Source of the DNA: Halonotius sp046719765
GTDB lineage: Archaea > Halobacteriota > Halobacteria > Halobacteriales > Haloferacaceae
Direction: 5' to 3'
Assembly: GCF_046719765.1 (NCBI RefSeq)
Contig: NZ_JABEBY010000013.1
Coordinates: forward strand, 1-64,000
Length of the DNA stretch: 64,000 bases
Position 1 is the stretch's first letter. Every line of letters begins with the position of its first letter. Below are positions 9,437 to 18,472 of the stretch, in pieces. The position numbers and the translations under genes are program-made. The notes under the pieces are model-generated. The model saw only the letters and a list, made by a program, of their open reading frames with translations. It was not told where the DNA came from and did no database searches.

Positions 9437-9989
9437 TGGCACCCACCCGGGAGAGCAGTTCGCGTGCCTCAGCCTTGAAGTCATCGAGGCTGTCAGTGTT
9501 GTCGATCCGGTAGTCGGCGGCGTCCATCACGTCGCCCATCCCAAAGCCGAGTTCGCGCTCGTCGCGTTCACGGAGAGCTTCGAGATCGGTGTCGGTGCCA
9601 TCCCGACCGCGGTCGCCGAGTCGCTCCGCACGGAGGTCGAAGGGAGCTTCGATACTGACGATCGAAAACTCGTCGCCGAACTCCTCGGTGAAGGCCTCGA
9701 CTTCGACCATCGAGCGCAGACCGTCGACGACGACCGTGTCGGTGTCATCGGCGGCGAGGTGCTCGCGGATATGCGGCAGCGACTGCTCGGCGATCGCCGC
9801 CGGGCCGTGTTCCTCCCGGAGTGCTTTGGCAACCTCGCCGTGGTGGTCGGCGGGATCGAGCCCGCGGTCACGGCAGGCCCCCCGGATCACATCCCCCATC
9901 GTAACGACCGGCACACCCGCGTTGCGGGCCACGTCGGCAAACTCACCTTTGCCGCTACCGGGGAGGCCGACGGTTCCGAGTACGTGCAT
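9420..9989 (-). CDS. UPF0200-family P-loop kinase-like protein
   Basis: 189 residues. It begins with a P-loop, GTVGLPGSGKGEFAD (residues 5-19), followed by a nucleotide-kinase-like core (VVTMGDVIR, VVVDGLRSMVEVEAF, LRAERLGDRGRDG). It belongs to the archaeal UPF0200 family related to dephospho-CoA and adenylate kinases; its substrate is not established. It is the upstream partner of UPF0201, with the coding regions overlapping by 17 bases. Confidence 0.85.
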   Translation of the reverse strand: MHVLGTVGLPGSGKGEFADVARNAGVPVVTMGDVIRGACRDRGLDPADHHGEVAKALREEHGPAAIAEQSLPHIREHLAADDTDTVVVDGLRSMVEVEAFTEEFGDEFSIVSIEAPFDLRAERLGDRGRDGTDTDLEALRERDERELGFGMGDVMDAADYRIDNTDSLDDFKAEARELLSRVGANDLQH

Positions 9990-10079
9990 ACCCGCGGTAG
10001 CGGACTGCGGGACTTAGGTGTGCTGACTCGCTGTCCCGAACCCAAACGGCTTTTTACGAACTGGCGTGAGCATCCGATG

Positions 10080-10154
10080 GGGCACATAGCTCAGTCTGGA
10101 CAGAGCGTCGGACTTCTAATCCGACGGCCGCGGGTTCAAATCCCGTTGTGCCCG
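10080..10154 (+). tRNA. tRNA-Arg (anticodon UCU)
   Basis: 75 bases fold as a cloverleaf. The acceptor arm GGGCACA pairs with TGTGCCC, the D arm carries GCTC..GAGC, the anticodon stem TCGGA/TCCGA encloses loop CTTCTAA (anticodon TCT), and the T arm contains GGTTCAAATCC. Discriminator G; no encoded CCA and no intron. Decodes AGA/AGG. Confidence 0.97.
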
Positions 10155-10368
10155 CTGTGAGCGCGCTGCTGCGATGGTATGTTTTTATTGGCTGCTATGG
10201 CCGACAGTTCAGAGAAAGACAGGTATATTCCAAAATCGGTTGAGTATCACTATTGTTATTCGGTATATCATGGACAATCATTGTCGAAAATGCCGGAAAA
10301 CTTATTACTCACAACCGAGTACCACCGAGTGCGGAAGAGGCACTCCACACCCCGCTGTCAGCCCCATC

Positions 10369-10767
10369 ATGACCGCAACATCGAATCAGTTTGTGACCCA
10401 GTTCGGGCAGCTCTTACACCAGATCGACGACGCCGTCGTCAAATTCGAGATCGAGGACGGCGAGCCGATCGTCGTCGACGCCAACCACGCCTTTCGGGAT
10501 CTGTTCAGCCCCGACATGAAGCGCGTGATCGGCCTTCCGCTCAACGATCTCATCGTCCCGGCCGGCCGCGAGGACGAAGCCCAACAGTTCGACCAGCGCA
10601 CCGCCGACGGCAAATCGAACGTCGCCTTCGTCAAACGCGCGGCCGTCGGCGGCGAGAAAACGTTCCTCTACCGTGGCATCCCCTACGGCGACCAACAAGG
10701 GTTTGCGATCTACACCGATGTGACCGACAAGGTCGACGACCACGACGAGCTGCTGGATCTGCTGTAG
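10369..10767 (+). CDS. Stand-alone PAS-domain protein
   Basis: 132 residues from the ATG at 10369. The whole protein is one PAS domain: DGEPIVVDANHAFRDLF near residues 26-42, GLPLNDLIVP, and the C-terminal strand GFAIYTDVTDK. There is no kinase or output domain. It closely resembles the N-terminal PAS domain of the histidine kinase at 12018-13148 (shared DGEPI..x..NH.F...F and the GF.(I/L)Y(T/S)D strand), so it may be a detached sensor from the same source. The two flank the thioredoxin reductase gene. Confidence 0.82.
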   Translation: MTATSNQFVTQFGQLLHQIDDAVVKFEIEDGEPIVVDANHAFRDLFSPDMKRVIGLPLNDLIVPAGREDEAQQFDQRTADGKSNVAFVKRAAVGGEKTFLYRGIPYGDQQGFAIYTDVTDKVDDHDELLDLL

Positions 10768-10866
10768 CGTTGTCGCTGTCTCGCTCCACACGAACAGTTG
10801 TCGGCCGTTCAGTCCGGTAGCGTTCCACACACAACCTACATACGGCCCCTGTTCCTACACGGAGCT

Positions 10867-11946
10867 ATGTCATCAGAACCACCCGCGGACGATCACCGGC
10901 GGCTCGTGATCGCCGGCAGCGGCATCGCCGGCCTCTCGGCGGCGATCTACGCCGCCCGATCGAACAACGACCCCCTCGTCTTGGAGGGCGACGAACCCGG
11001 CGGCCAGCTCACGCTGACGACCGAGGTGGAGAACTATCCGGGGTTCCCTGAGGGGATCTCCGGGCCGGATCTCATCAATGAGATGAAAGAACAGGCCCGG
11101 AAGTTCGGCACGGATATCGAAAACGGCGTCCTCGACGACGTTACCGTCGACGGCGAGGGAGCCGACCGCCAGTTCCGGATCACGCTCACCGACGACACAG
11201 TGTACACCGCTGACGCGCTCATTGCCGCCTCCGGGGCGAGCGCGCGAACGCTCGGGGTTCCGGGCGAAGACGAGCTGATGGGCTGGGGGCTGTCGACCTG
11301 TGCGACCTGCGACGGCGCGTTCTTCCGCGACGAGGAGATCGTTGTCGTTGGCGGCGGCGACGCCGCGATGGAGGAGGCCCACTTCCTCACGAAGTTCGCC
11401 TCGACGGTCTACATCGTCCACCGCCGCGAGGAGTTCCGCGCCGAGGACGTGTGGATCGACCGCGTCATGGAGAAGGTCGACGCCGGCGAGATCGAGATCA
11501 TGCGCAACACCGAGGTGACCAAACTCCACGGTACCCAGGAAGACGGCATCGACCACGTGACGATGGTCTCAAATCCCGAGGGCCACCCAACCGAAAAACT
11601 CGACGACCCCGACACGGAGGAGTTCGAGTTCGACGCGGGCGCGGTCTTCTACGCCATCGGCCACACGCCGAACACCGACTATCTGGACGGCATCGGCGTC
11701 GACACCGACGACGAGGGCTACCTCATCACCGAGGGCGGTCGCGGCGGCAGCCAGACGAAAACCGGCGTCGAGGGGCTGTTCGGCGCGGGCGACGTCGTCG
11801 ACTTCCACTACCAGCAGGCTGCCACGGCCGCGGGGATGGGTGTACAGGCCGCCCTCGATGCCGACGACTACCTCGACGAGCTGGATCGCAAGCAGGCCGC
11901 CGCAGCGACCGACACCGGCGCGGCCGCCGCTGAATCGGACGACTGA
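10867..11946 (+). CDS. trxB: Thioredoxin reductase-like flavoprotein
   Basis: 359 residues from the ATG at 10867. The FAD-binding Rossmann motif is GSGIAGLSAAIYAAR near the N terminus, the redox-active disulfide is CATCDG (about residues 144-149), and the second dinucleotide motif is GGGDAAMEEA. The C-terminal FAD motif is GLFGAGDVVDFHYQQAATAAGMG. It should reduce thioredoxin or similar proteins with NAD(P)H. An Ala/Asp-rich tail is typical of haloarchaea. It lies between the two PAS genes. Confidence 0.93.
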   Translation: MSSEPPADDHRRLVIAGSGIAGLSAAIYAARSNNDPLVLEGDEPGGQLTLTTEVENYPGFPEGISGPDLINEMKEQARKFGTDIENGVLDDVTVDGEGADRQFRITLTDDTVYTADALIAASGASARTLGVPGEDELMGWGLSTCATCDGAFFRDEEIVVVGGGDAAMEEAHFLTKFASTVYIVHRREEFRAEDVWIDRVMEKVDAGEIEIMRNTEVTKLHGTQEDGIDHVTMVSNPEGHPTEKLDDPDTEEFEFDAGAVFYAIGHTPNTDYLDGIGVDTDDEGYLITEGGRGGSQTKTGVEGLFGAGDVVDFHYQQAATAAGMGVQAALDADDYLDELDRKQAAAATDTGAAAAESDD

Positions 11947-12017
11947 GCCGGGTAGCAAGGCGGTATCCGACAGATCGAAAGGTTATTACTCATACATAAT
12001 ATTTATTGACACGATGT

Positions 12018-13148
12018 ATGAACCGCCGCGATTTCGCCGTGACCGAAGGCGGTGCCACCGATTCATCTGATACGCCAGATGGTGCGGCACCGGATACCCA
12101 ACGGTTCAGACACCTCTTCGAGAACCTGCCGAACCCGGCCGCAGAGATACAGGTGATCGACGGCGAACCGATTATTGAGGCGGTAAATCACCGGTTTACC
12201 GAACGGTTTGACGCGGACGAGGGGGCTATCGGGCGGCCGGTAACTGAGTATACCTGTCCCGACGCTGCGGAGGATACAGCCGAGCAGATCGTTGCCGCTA
12301 TCGCTTCGAACACACACCGTGAGACAATCCTCTCGCGGGATGCAACAGGTGCAACGGCACCCCTCCGTCGTGAAATCATCCCGTATGAGACAGACGGTGG
12401 CAACCATGGGTTTCTTCTCTACAGTGACGCGACCGAGCGAACAGCACAGCAGGCGGACGCTACGTCACGAAACCAGCAGCTTGAGAAGCTCGCGTCGACG
12501 CTCTCACACGATCTGCGGAATCCAGTGAACGCCGCACAGGGCTGGCTTGAACAGATCGAGACGGCAGACGATGATCCGGTCGACCGGATCGAACGGGCAT
12601 TAGATCGGATCGAAGCGATGGTCGACAAGACCCTCACCCTCACCCAAAATCCCGAGATTATCGAGACCACGGAACCGGTCGACATCCCGGAGCTTGCCCG
12701 ACATTGTTGGCAACGCGTCGAGACCGAACACGCAGAACTGATCGTCGACGATCGCTTTACGCTGCTCTGCGACAGCGATCAGATGGCGCGGCTGCTGGAA
12801 AACCTCTTTGAGAACGCTGTCGCACACAACAGCGAATCGGTGACGGTGCGAATCGGGATTCACGATCGATTGGCAACCGCGACGCGGGTGTCCAGCACAC
12901 CGAGTGAGGCGTTCTACATCACCGACGATGGCCGTGGGATCCCGCGGGCGGACTACGAGACGGTGCTCGAATACGGGATGACGACCAGTGAGGACGGAAC
13001 CGGGCTTGGACTGCCGATCGTCAAACAGATCGCCGAGGCCCACGGGTGGGAAATCGAGGTCACAAAGACGCTCAACGGGGGTGCAAAGTTCATCTTTCAC
13101 AACGCCACGTTACACGGACGACTTCCGAAGGATGGAGCGGAATCCTGA
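12018..13148 (+). CDS. PAS-domain sensor histidine kinase
   Basis: 376 residues from the ATG at 12018. The order is a PAS domain (about residues 28-140), a HisKA helix pair with phospho-acceptor His in STLSHDLRNPVN (about 160-171), and a HATPase domain with N box LLENLFENAVAHN, G1 ITDDGRGI and G2 GTGLGLPIVKQI. No membrane helix is present, so it is a soluble sensor. No response regulator is adjacent. The PAS domain is paralogous to the stand-alone PAS protein at 10369. Confidence 0.93.
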   Translation: MNRRDFAVTEGGATDSSDTPDGAAPDTQRFRHLFENLPNPAAEIQVIDGEPIIEAVNHRFTERFDADEGAIGRPVTEYTCPDAAEDTAEQIVAAIASNTHRETILSRDATGATAPLRREIIPYETDGGNHGFLLYSDATERTAQQADATSRNQQLEKLASTLSHDLRNPVNAAQGWLEQIETADDDPVDRIERALDRIEAMVDKTLTLTQNPEIIETTEPVDIPELARHCWQRVETEHAELIVDDRFTLLCDSDQMARLLENLFENAVAHNSESVTVRIGIHDRLATATRVSSTPSEAFYITDDGRGIPRADYETVLEYGMTTSEDGTGLGLPIVKQIAEAHGWEIEVTKTLNGGAKFIFHNATLHGRLPKDGAES

Positions 13149-13169
13149 TACTCCACTGTCGAATTCGAG

Positions 13170-13982
13170 CTACGAACTACCCTCGGTGCGCGCCGTGTAG
13201 CCAGCGACGATCTCGTCGAGTGCGTCGTGGTGTTTCGTCGCATGGGGGGCGGTCAGCGGCGAGACGCTGATCTCGCCGTCGGCGACGGCGCGGCGATCGG
13301 TGCCAACGGGGTCGTCGACGCTGTCGCCGCGCATGAGCTCCCAGATCCCATCTTTAAGTTCGATCTCGCGGTCGCCGTTCCGTTCGGCCCCCATCTCATA
13401 CCGCATCGACGGTCGGGTGACGCGCATCGGGATCGACCCCGTTACGCCGGCGTTGTCGCGGAAGGGAACGTTCACGTTGAGGTAGTCGGCTGCCTCGAAG
13501 ACGCCGTTCGTCGTGGCGTGTTCGACGAGGTGTTTCGTCGCCCGTCGGGCGGTGGCGAAATCCGCGGGTTCGGTCGCCAGCGACGCCCAGTCGTCGCCGC
13601 CCTCGATATACATCGACACCGAAATCGCGGGGACGCCGAAAAACGCCGCTTCGACGGCCGCGCTGACGGTGCCGGAGCGACCCAACACGTAGGCCCCGAG
13701 GTTGCCGCCCTTGTTGCAGCCCGAGACGACGAGATCGGCGTCCGGGCAGATCGAGCCGAGGCCGGCGATCACGCAGTCGACGGGCGTGCCGTGAACCGCA
13801 TAGCCGTACTCGTGATCGTCGACCGTCACCGCCGTCGAAACCGTCCGACCGACCGAGCTTTGATCGTCGGCCGGCGCGACAGCGACGACATCGCCGACCG
13901 TCGACAACCCCTCATAGAGGGCACGAAAGCCGACGCTGCCGATGCCGTCGTCGTTCGTCAACAGGATTCGCGGCGCGTCCAT
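13170..13982 (-). CDS. surE: SurE nucleotidase, second paralogue
   Basis: 270 residues with the metal-binding start MDAPRILLTNDDGIGSVG, the GTPVDCV and SGCNKGGNLG motifs, and SGTVSAAVEA. The catalytic Asp pair is intact. Relative to the SurE at 5175-6008 it has a diverged centre (SMYIEGGDDWASLATEP), so specialisation is plausible. It faces the histidine kinase gene, with 21 bases between the stops. Confidence 0.93.
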   Translation of the reverse strand: MDAPRILLTNDDGIGSVGFRALYEGLSTVGDVVAVAPADDQSSVGRTVSTAVTVDDHEYGYAVHGTPVDCVIAGLGSICPDADLVVSGCNKGGNLGAYVLGRSGTVSAAVEAAFFGVPAISVSMYIEGGDDWASLATEPADFATARRATKHLVEHATTNGVFEAADYLNVNVPFRDNAGVTGSIPMRVTRPSMRYEMGAERNGDREIELKDGIWELMRGDSVDDPVGTDRRAVADGEISVSPLTAPHATKHHDALDEIVAGYTARTEGSS

Positions 13983-14095
13983 ACATCCCGTCGAAGCGGC
14001 AGCACGAAAAACGCTCGGGGAGGTCGACGGTCACAACGCATGCGGTCGCACTGACAACCACAACACACACAACACGGGCGGCCGAGAACAGGGAT

Positions 14096-14470
14096 ATGGG
14101 ACTCGGAAGCACGGCGAAAAAGATCCAGACTGTCGCCGACACCGCCGAGAAGATGTATCGCCGACTCAACGCCCTCCGCAAGGAAGTCGAGTCAACCAAG
14201 CGGACGGTCGAGGACACCGGTGGCCGAGTCCAGTCGCTCGAAGCCGAGATCGCCGAACAGCGTGTCATCCTGGAGGCCATCGGCGACGAACTCGATGTCG
14301 ATATCGAGGCCGCTATCGACGACGCCGATATCGATGTCGACACCGACACCAATGAGACGACCGACGACAGCGAGGAGATCCCGGTCGAAGAGGGCGACGG
14401 CGACGATGATTCGGGCGGTTCGAATGAGAGCGATAGCGACGACGGCGACGATAGCGAGACGAGCCAATAG
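14096..14470 (+). CDS. Coiled-coil acidic haloarchaeal protein (DUF5798-like)
   Basis: 124 residues. A heptad-like helix covers about residues 5-65 (STAKKIQTVADTAEKMYRRL, then RVQSLEAEIAEQRVILEAIG). A nearly pure Asp/Glu/Ser/Thr tail of about 55 residues follows. The architecture fits a haloarchaea-restricted family of unknown function. It is monocistronic, between surE2 and the CoA-binding gene. Confidence 0.75.
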   Translation: MGLGSTAKKIQTVADTAEKMYRRLNALRKEVESTKRTVEDTGGRVQSLEAEIAEQRVILEAIGDELDVDIEAAIDDADIDVDTDTNETTDDSEEIPVEEGDGDDDSGGSNESDSDDGDDSETSQ

Positions 14471-14506
14471 GCGACAGCCTGCTTGCTCACATTCGATGTT
14501 GCCGAA

Positions 14507-14932
14507 TCAGTCAGCCATCAGTCGCTGGTGTTCGACCTTCATACATCGATCCTGAACCGTTGTGAGTCCGGCAGCCTCAGCGTCGGCGAGAGCGTCGTCG
14601 TCGGTGATACCGAGTTGGAGCCAGATGGCCTCGATATCGCCGTCGGTGTCGTGGCGGCTGCGTGTTTCATCGACGATGCCGGCGACCTCCTCGCTTGGCC
14701 GGAATACGTTGACGAGATCGATATCTGCCTCGACCTCCTCAAGCGAGTCGACCGCGGATTCGCCCAACACCGTGTCGGCGTAAGGGTTGACGGGATGGAT
14801 CTCATAGCCATGTTGCTGGAGATAGGCAGGGATCTCATGGGCGGCCTTGCCGGCGGTCGTCGAACAGCCGACGACAGCGATCGAGTTCAACCCAAGCACG
14901 TCGCGGATCGCGTCATCGTCAGTGACTGGCAT
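14507..14932 (-). CDS. CoA-binding Rossmann-fold protein (YccU-like)
   Basis: 141 residues, the typical length. The glycine-rich start SIAVVGCSTTAGKAAHEIP (residues 17-35) and HPVNPYADTVLGE near 46-58 are the family signature of succinyl-CoA-synthetase-type CoA-binding domains; the ending TVQDRCMKVEHQRL is also typical. The role is unknown, but it probably binds CoA or acyl-CoA. It is convergent with the coiled-coil gene. Confidence 0.88.
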   Translation of the reverse strand: MPVTDDDAIRDVLGLNSIAVVGCSTTAGKAAHEIPAYLQQHGYEIHPVNPYADTVLGESAVDSLEEVEADIDLVNVFRPSEEVAGIVDETRSRHDTDGDIEAIWLQLGITDDDALADAEAAGLTTVQDRCMKVEHQRLMAD

Positions 14933-14989
14933 ACACTATCCATGGCGGCCACACGGCAAAGAGTCACCGGCGGTAGCGTCAACACCGGC

Positions 14990-15838
14990 TCAGCCGAGGA
15001 CGACCGCCGCCCGCCCGACGACGAACGCCGCGGTCGCAAGGAACATCCCGCGTTTGAGCCACCGCTGGCTCACGGTCGGATCGCGGAACGAGCGGAGCGC
15101 GGCCCACAGCATCACCGCATCGGCAGGCACGACAACAAGCAGATAGCTCAGCCCGAAGGTCTCGTCGAGATACGGCACCGCGCTCGCGGCGACAGCGACC
15201 ACCAGTACCGCGACGCCAGTCCACAGCGCGGGGGTTCGGCCAACGACGATCGGAAACGTTCGTAACCCCTCCCGTCGGTCGCCGGCGATATCCTCAACGT
15301 CCTTGACGATCTCCCGTGTCAGCGTTGCGACTGCGGCCAGGAGGAACAGGACAGCCGCGCCGAACGGCTCACCGAGGGCCGCCCCGCCGAAGAGGAACGC
15401 GCTCCCGGTGAGGTAGGCAACGAGAATGTTGCCGAGGAGCGGCCGGCCTTTGAACCACTCGGTGTAGGCGACAAGCGCGAGCAGGTTGACGACGGCGATC
15501 CCGATAGCGACCAGCGGCAGCGTGAGTGCGGCGACGGTGGCGATCCCGAAGCAGGCACCGCTGACCCCGAGTGCGCCGCGGGCAGAGATGGCCCCACGGG
15601 GGATCGGCCGATCGGGTTGGTTGACCGCGTCGATCTCGCGGTCGAAGTAGTCGTTGATCGCGTTGCCGCCGGCTGTCGCAGCGAGGGTGGCGATGACGGC
15701 CGCGGCGACGGCAAGCGGTGCGGCAGCGATACCGCCGGTGACGAACGCGCCGGTGGCGGTGAGCACGCCGGCGGCAACCGCGTTGCCGGGGCGGGTGAGT
15801 TCGATCGCCGCGCGAAGCGAGAGCGACACCGACGCCAT
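14990..15838 (-). CDS. UbiA-family prenyltransferase, probable digeranylgeranylglyceryl phosphate synthase
   Basis: 282 residues, polytopic. The first Asp-rich motif NAINDYFDREIDAVNQPDRP (about residues 60-79) and the second DVEDIAGDRREGLRTFP (about 179-195) bind the prenyl diphosphate through Mg ions. Eight or nine hydrophobic helices follow. Length, RPIPRGAIS and overall pattern match archaeal DGGGP synthase, which adds the second geranylgeranyl chain in ether-lipid synthesis. Other UbiA enzymes cannot be fully excluded. Confidence 0.85.
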   Translation of the reverse strand: MASVSLSLRAAIELTRPGNAVAAGVLTATGAFVTGGIAAAPLAVAAAVIATLAATAGGNAINDYFDREIDAVNQPDRPIPRGAISARGALGVSGACFGIATVAALTLPLVAIGIAVVNLLALVAYTEWFKGRPLLGNILVAYLTGSAFLFGGAALGEPFGAAVLFLLAAVATLTREIVKDVEDIAGDRREGLRTFPIVVGRTPALWTGVAVLVVAVAASAVPYLDETFGLSYLLVVVPADAVMLWAALRSFRDPTVSQRWLKRGMFLATAAFVVGRAAVVLG

Positions 15839-15955
15839 ACGCCTCGGTGGTCGGTGCCGGTGAATAAAGGAGGTGGTTCGGGAGCCGTGTGACCGACTGG
15901 CCTACGATGGGCAGACCGACGCGCTTATTATTCGAGGTTCGGAACGAGTGGGTGC

Positions 15956-16030
15956 GGGCGCTTAGCTCAGCTTGGACAGAGTGCTTGGCTTCGGACCAAG
16001 TTGTCGCGGGTTCAAATCCTGCAGCGCCCA
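15956..16030 (+). tRNA. tRNA-Arg (anticodon UCG)
   Basis: 75 bases. Acceptor GGGCGCT pairs with AGCGCCC, anticodon stem CTTGG/CCAAG encloses CTTCGGA (anticodon TCG), and the T arm has GGTTCAAATCC. Discriminator A; no CCA, no intron. It sits just before the composition change. tRNA 3' ends are common integration sites, but I found no second copy of its 3' end in this window. Confidence 0.97.
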
Positions 16031-16471
16031 TTCCTTTTCGGAATGAACCAAATCCACAAGACGGCAGTATGTTGTATATAAATATACCGCCGATTCTGAA
16101 TTTGATTTCATTCCGTTACGGAATGCGGGTCGAAGCCTTCTTGCGGTTCGGTTACATCTAAGGGTAATCATCCAAATAAATCGGTCGGTTAGAATCCGAA
16201 ATAGGTGATTTGATGATGCTGATAAGATGTTACAAAGAATCAACTTTTCTTGGATAATAATGAGGCTCTTGCCTAATCTGGTGAAAAATGTATTATTTTT
16301 GATATGGGGCGTTCGGAGTGACCGATACAGAGATTCTATGCAGCATGATACCTCCGTTTGTTTCAGCTACCCTCCAATGTGTCACCTGCTCACTGCGGAT
16401 TCGTACCGCGCAATATGTCTATTCGCTTGAGTAGCCATTCGAAAAGGTCATCGCGCCACTGGCTCCGATCC
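16031..16471. other. Gene-poor AT-rich stretch after tRNA-Arg
   Basis: No convincing gene. The stretch is AT-rich compared with the sequence on both sides, has short inverted motifs around TTCCGxxxCGGAA (16031-16045 and 16110-16124), and contains a degenerate repeat at 16262-16347. Reading frames here are short or overlap the tRNA. Confidence 0.6.
16262..16347 (+). repeat. Degenerate dispersed repeat, copy D
   Basis: From GAGGCTCTTGCCTAATCTGG to GCAGCATG this matches 19086-19173 at roughly 70 percent with few gaps (shared CCTAATCTGGTGAA, GATATGGG, GGAGTG and ATGCAGCA). Its centre GTGACCGATACAGAG also recurs at 57712-57742, 58646-58721 and 61731-61806. Confidence 0.65.
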
Positions 16472-17170
16472 TCATCCGAACAGTATCCCGGCACTCTCTA
16501 CGAGAAACAGCACGCCGAACCCGGCTAAGACGACCGAGCTCAGCCCCGCAATGATCGGCGCGAACGCCTCAACGCGTCGTTCAGCGGTCACGAGTGCCGC
16601 CGGAAACCCGGTGATCCAGATGATGATCCCGCCGAAGAAGCCGACGACGAGCGCCGGCGAGCCGGTCTCAACGACAAGCGTGCCGGCGAGAGCGTCGCCG
16701 ACGTAGGGTGTCTGCGAAAGAACGTCGAGCGTTCCCGGCTGGAGGAGTCCGACGCCGATCGTCAGCCAAAAGAGGATCTGGTATGGGTTCGTCAGCGCCA
16801 ACACGAACGCCTTCCGAAAGCCCGTACCGACCCGCAGGGTCGACTCATCTGTGGTCTCTCCCCCGGGTTGGAACGACGACCGCACGTCCCTGGCGGCACC
16901 GGAGGCGAAGTACAGCATTAGTACCCCACCAACACCGACCATCACGGCCCGCACGACGGGAAATCGTTCGACGAAGGCGACCACTCCGAGCGCCGCCAGC
17001 ACGAAGAAGATCGCGTCCGCGCTCATCGCCCCGAGGCCGGCCTTGAACCCCGCGAGCCAACCGCGCACGACGCTCTCTTCGCCGATGATCGCGTTCATCG
17101 GTCCGGGCGGCGCGGCGAGAGCGAGTCCGAAGACCGCGCCCGCAAAAAGCGTCACAAGGAGATTCGCCAT
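16472..17170 (-). CDS. LysE-family transporter
   Basis: 232 residues with about six hydrophobic helices. The start FGLALAAPPGPMNAIIGEES carries the family motif (PPGP.N). It would export an amino acid or a related small molecule. The composition is GC-rich and core-like. It is therefore probably the last core gene before the accessory region, although an AT-rich stretch separates it from the tRNA. Confidence 0.85.
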   Translation of the reverse strand: MANLLVTLFAGAVFGLALAAPPGPMNAIIGEESVVRGWLAGFKAGLGAMSADAIFFVLAALGVVAFVERFPVVRAVMVGVGGVLMLYFASGAARDVRSSFQPGGETTDESTLRVGTGFRKAFVLALTNPYQILFWLTIGVGLLQPGTLDVLSQTPYVGDALAGTLVVETGSPALVVGFFGGIIIWITGFPAALVTAERRVEAFAPIIAGLSSVVLAGFGVLFLVESAGILFG

Positions 17171-17273
17171 CGCGTTCAGGAAGGTGCGGAACCGAAAAAA
17201 AGCCCCGAAACGCAGGGGGGCGATTCCATCAGTTGGCAGTGAGCACGCGACTACTTCATTCCGCTCGTAGCTA

Positions 17274-17280
17274 TTTTATA
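17274..17280 (+). promoter_or_regulatory. TATA box for the nuclease operon
   Basis: TTTTATA lies about 25 bases upstream of the GTG at 17303, the spacing of a leaderless haloarchaeal transcript. Confidence 0.5.
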
Positions 17281-17302
17281 CTCTGTCTGAATTGATTGTG
17301 AC

Positions 17303-18472
17303 GTGAGTATAGAGGTAGAGTCCGAAGATTGGGGAAGTCTTGACCGGTTCTGGGAGTCCCATTCAGATATGTGGTTTATCAGCCAACATTCTGCTTTTGT
17401 TTACCTACTTGCCAGAGATGAAACTACCAACCGTTGGGATGTTATCAAAGCGATGTGGCAGTCACAACCCACGATGGTGCCTGACAATGTTTCTCCACAT
17501 GTAGCCGGAATTCAGCCACTGACCAGACGATGGAGGGAACTCGGCAACTGGGAACACACGCAGACACAGTCATCACGTCTCCTCGATGATCCAGATTCTC
17601 TAGCGATAGACCAGGATCAGTTCGCAGCCTGCTGGTCGGATTTTGATCCGTGGTGGGATGCATACTCTGAGAGTGGCCATGAAGCAGCAGTGGAAATTGT
17701 TGAGTTATTTGAACAATCTAACACCGTCTGGAATGAAGCAGCTGCACCCTTTAATACAGACCCTCTCTCATCAAAACTTTCTGAACTAAGCGGACTCCGT
17801 GGCCCCCTCCGTCCGAGTGGGGAGGTGTCGTGGTCTCGGTGGTTAGCACGGTTGCTTCGTCCGTCCCAAGCACTCGTTACGGAACTGTTCGGCATGTCTA
17901 TCGACCATCCACCAATCCGTGTTGACCGGGAAACACGGATTGAAAAACCAGATGGCACCTTTCGACGCCCGGATATCTTAGTCTTTTGTGGTGATCATGG
18001 GGTGTCTATCGAAGTGAAGTTAAATGACGACAACTATCGAAAAACCGCTGAGACTGCGCGGCTCGTTGAGCAAAAATACGACGAGATGGAATGGAATCAT
18101 GTGTTACTTCTGCCAAAGGAAAATAAAGAGAGACTCAACTCGGTTGTTGAACCTCCGGTCGAACCACGATCAGATGGATCACAGCGGATCATGTGGGACG
18201 ATCCAGAGCCCATCGAGGTTGTTTACTGGCAGGATGTGACTGCCGCGATTAGAACTGTCTTACGTCAAGGCGAAGCTGTCGATGACCAGTGGGCGGCCAA
18301 TGGCTACCTCTTCTGTGCCGTCGCTGAACAGCGTCTGATAGGATTTCAACCCTTGCCAATCATTGAGAGATCAATAGATTCTGGTGACTTTGTTGAAGCC
18401 GTTCGGCCAATTGGAATGATTGACATCTTGGAGCAACAATTAACATATCTCACCGAGAGGCTGAATCCATGA
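17303..18472 (+). CDS. Putative PD-(D/E)xK nuclease
   Basis: 389 residues from a GTG that the TATA box supports. The core motif is RRPDILVF (Asp224) followed 13 residues later by IEVK (Glu237, Lys239), a PD-(D/E)xK nuclease signature. An upstream Glu (RETRIEK) could complete the metal site. The N-terminal 190 residues are Trp-rich and unrecognised. The C-terminal part has LLLPKENKERLN and a segment typical of restriction-type folds. The gene overlaps the next one in an ATGA (18469-18472), so they are translationally coupled. Likely a defence or toxin-like pair. Confidence 0.65.
   Translation: MSIEVESEDWGSLDRFWESHSDMWFISQHSAFVYLLARDETTNRWDVIKAMWQSQPTMVPDNVSPHVAGIQPLTRRWRELGNWEHTQTQSSRLLDDPDSLAIDQDQFAACWSDFDPWWDAYSESGHEAAVEIVELFEQSNTVWNEAAAPFNTDPLSSKLSELSGLRGPLRPSGEVSWSRWLARLLRPSQALVTELFGMSIDHPPIRVDRETRIEKPDGTFRRPDILVFCGDHGVSIEVKLNDDNYRKTAETARLVEQKYDEMEWNHVLLLPKENKERLNSVVEPPVEPRSDGSQRIMWDDPEPIEVVYWQDVTAAIRTVLRQGEAVDDQWAANGYLFCAVAEQRLIGFQPLPIIERSIDSGDFVEAVRPIGMIDILEQQLTYLTERLNP

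Noticed and set aside
16005..16045. att site made of the tRNA-Arg 3' end
   Set aside because: No second copy of the tRNA 3' end was found anywhere else in the window.
15889..16161. 90-codon frame across tRNA-Arg
   Set aside because: It reads through the tRNA gene and has no coding character.
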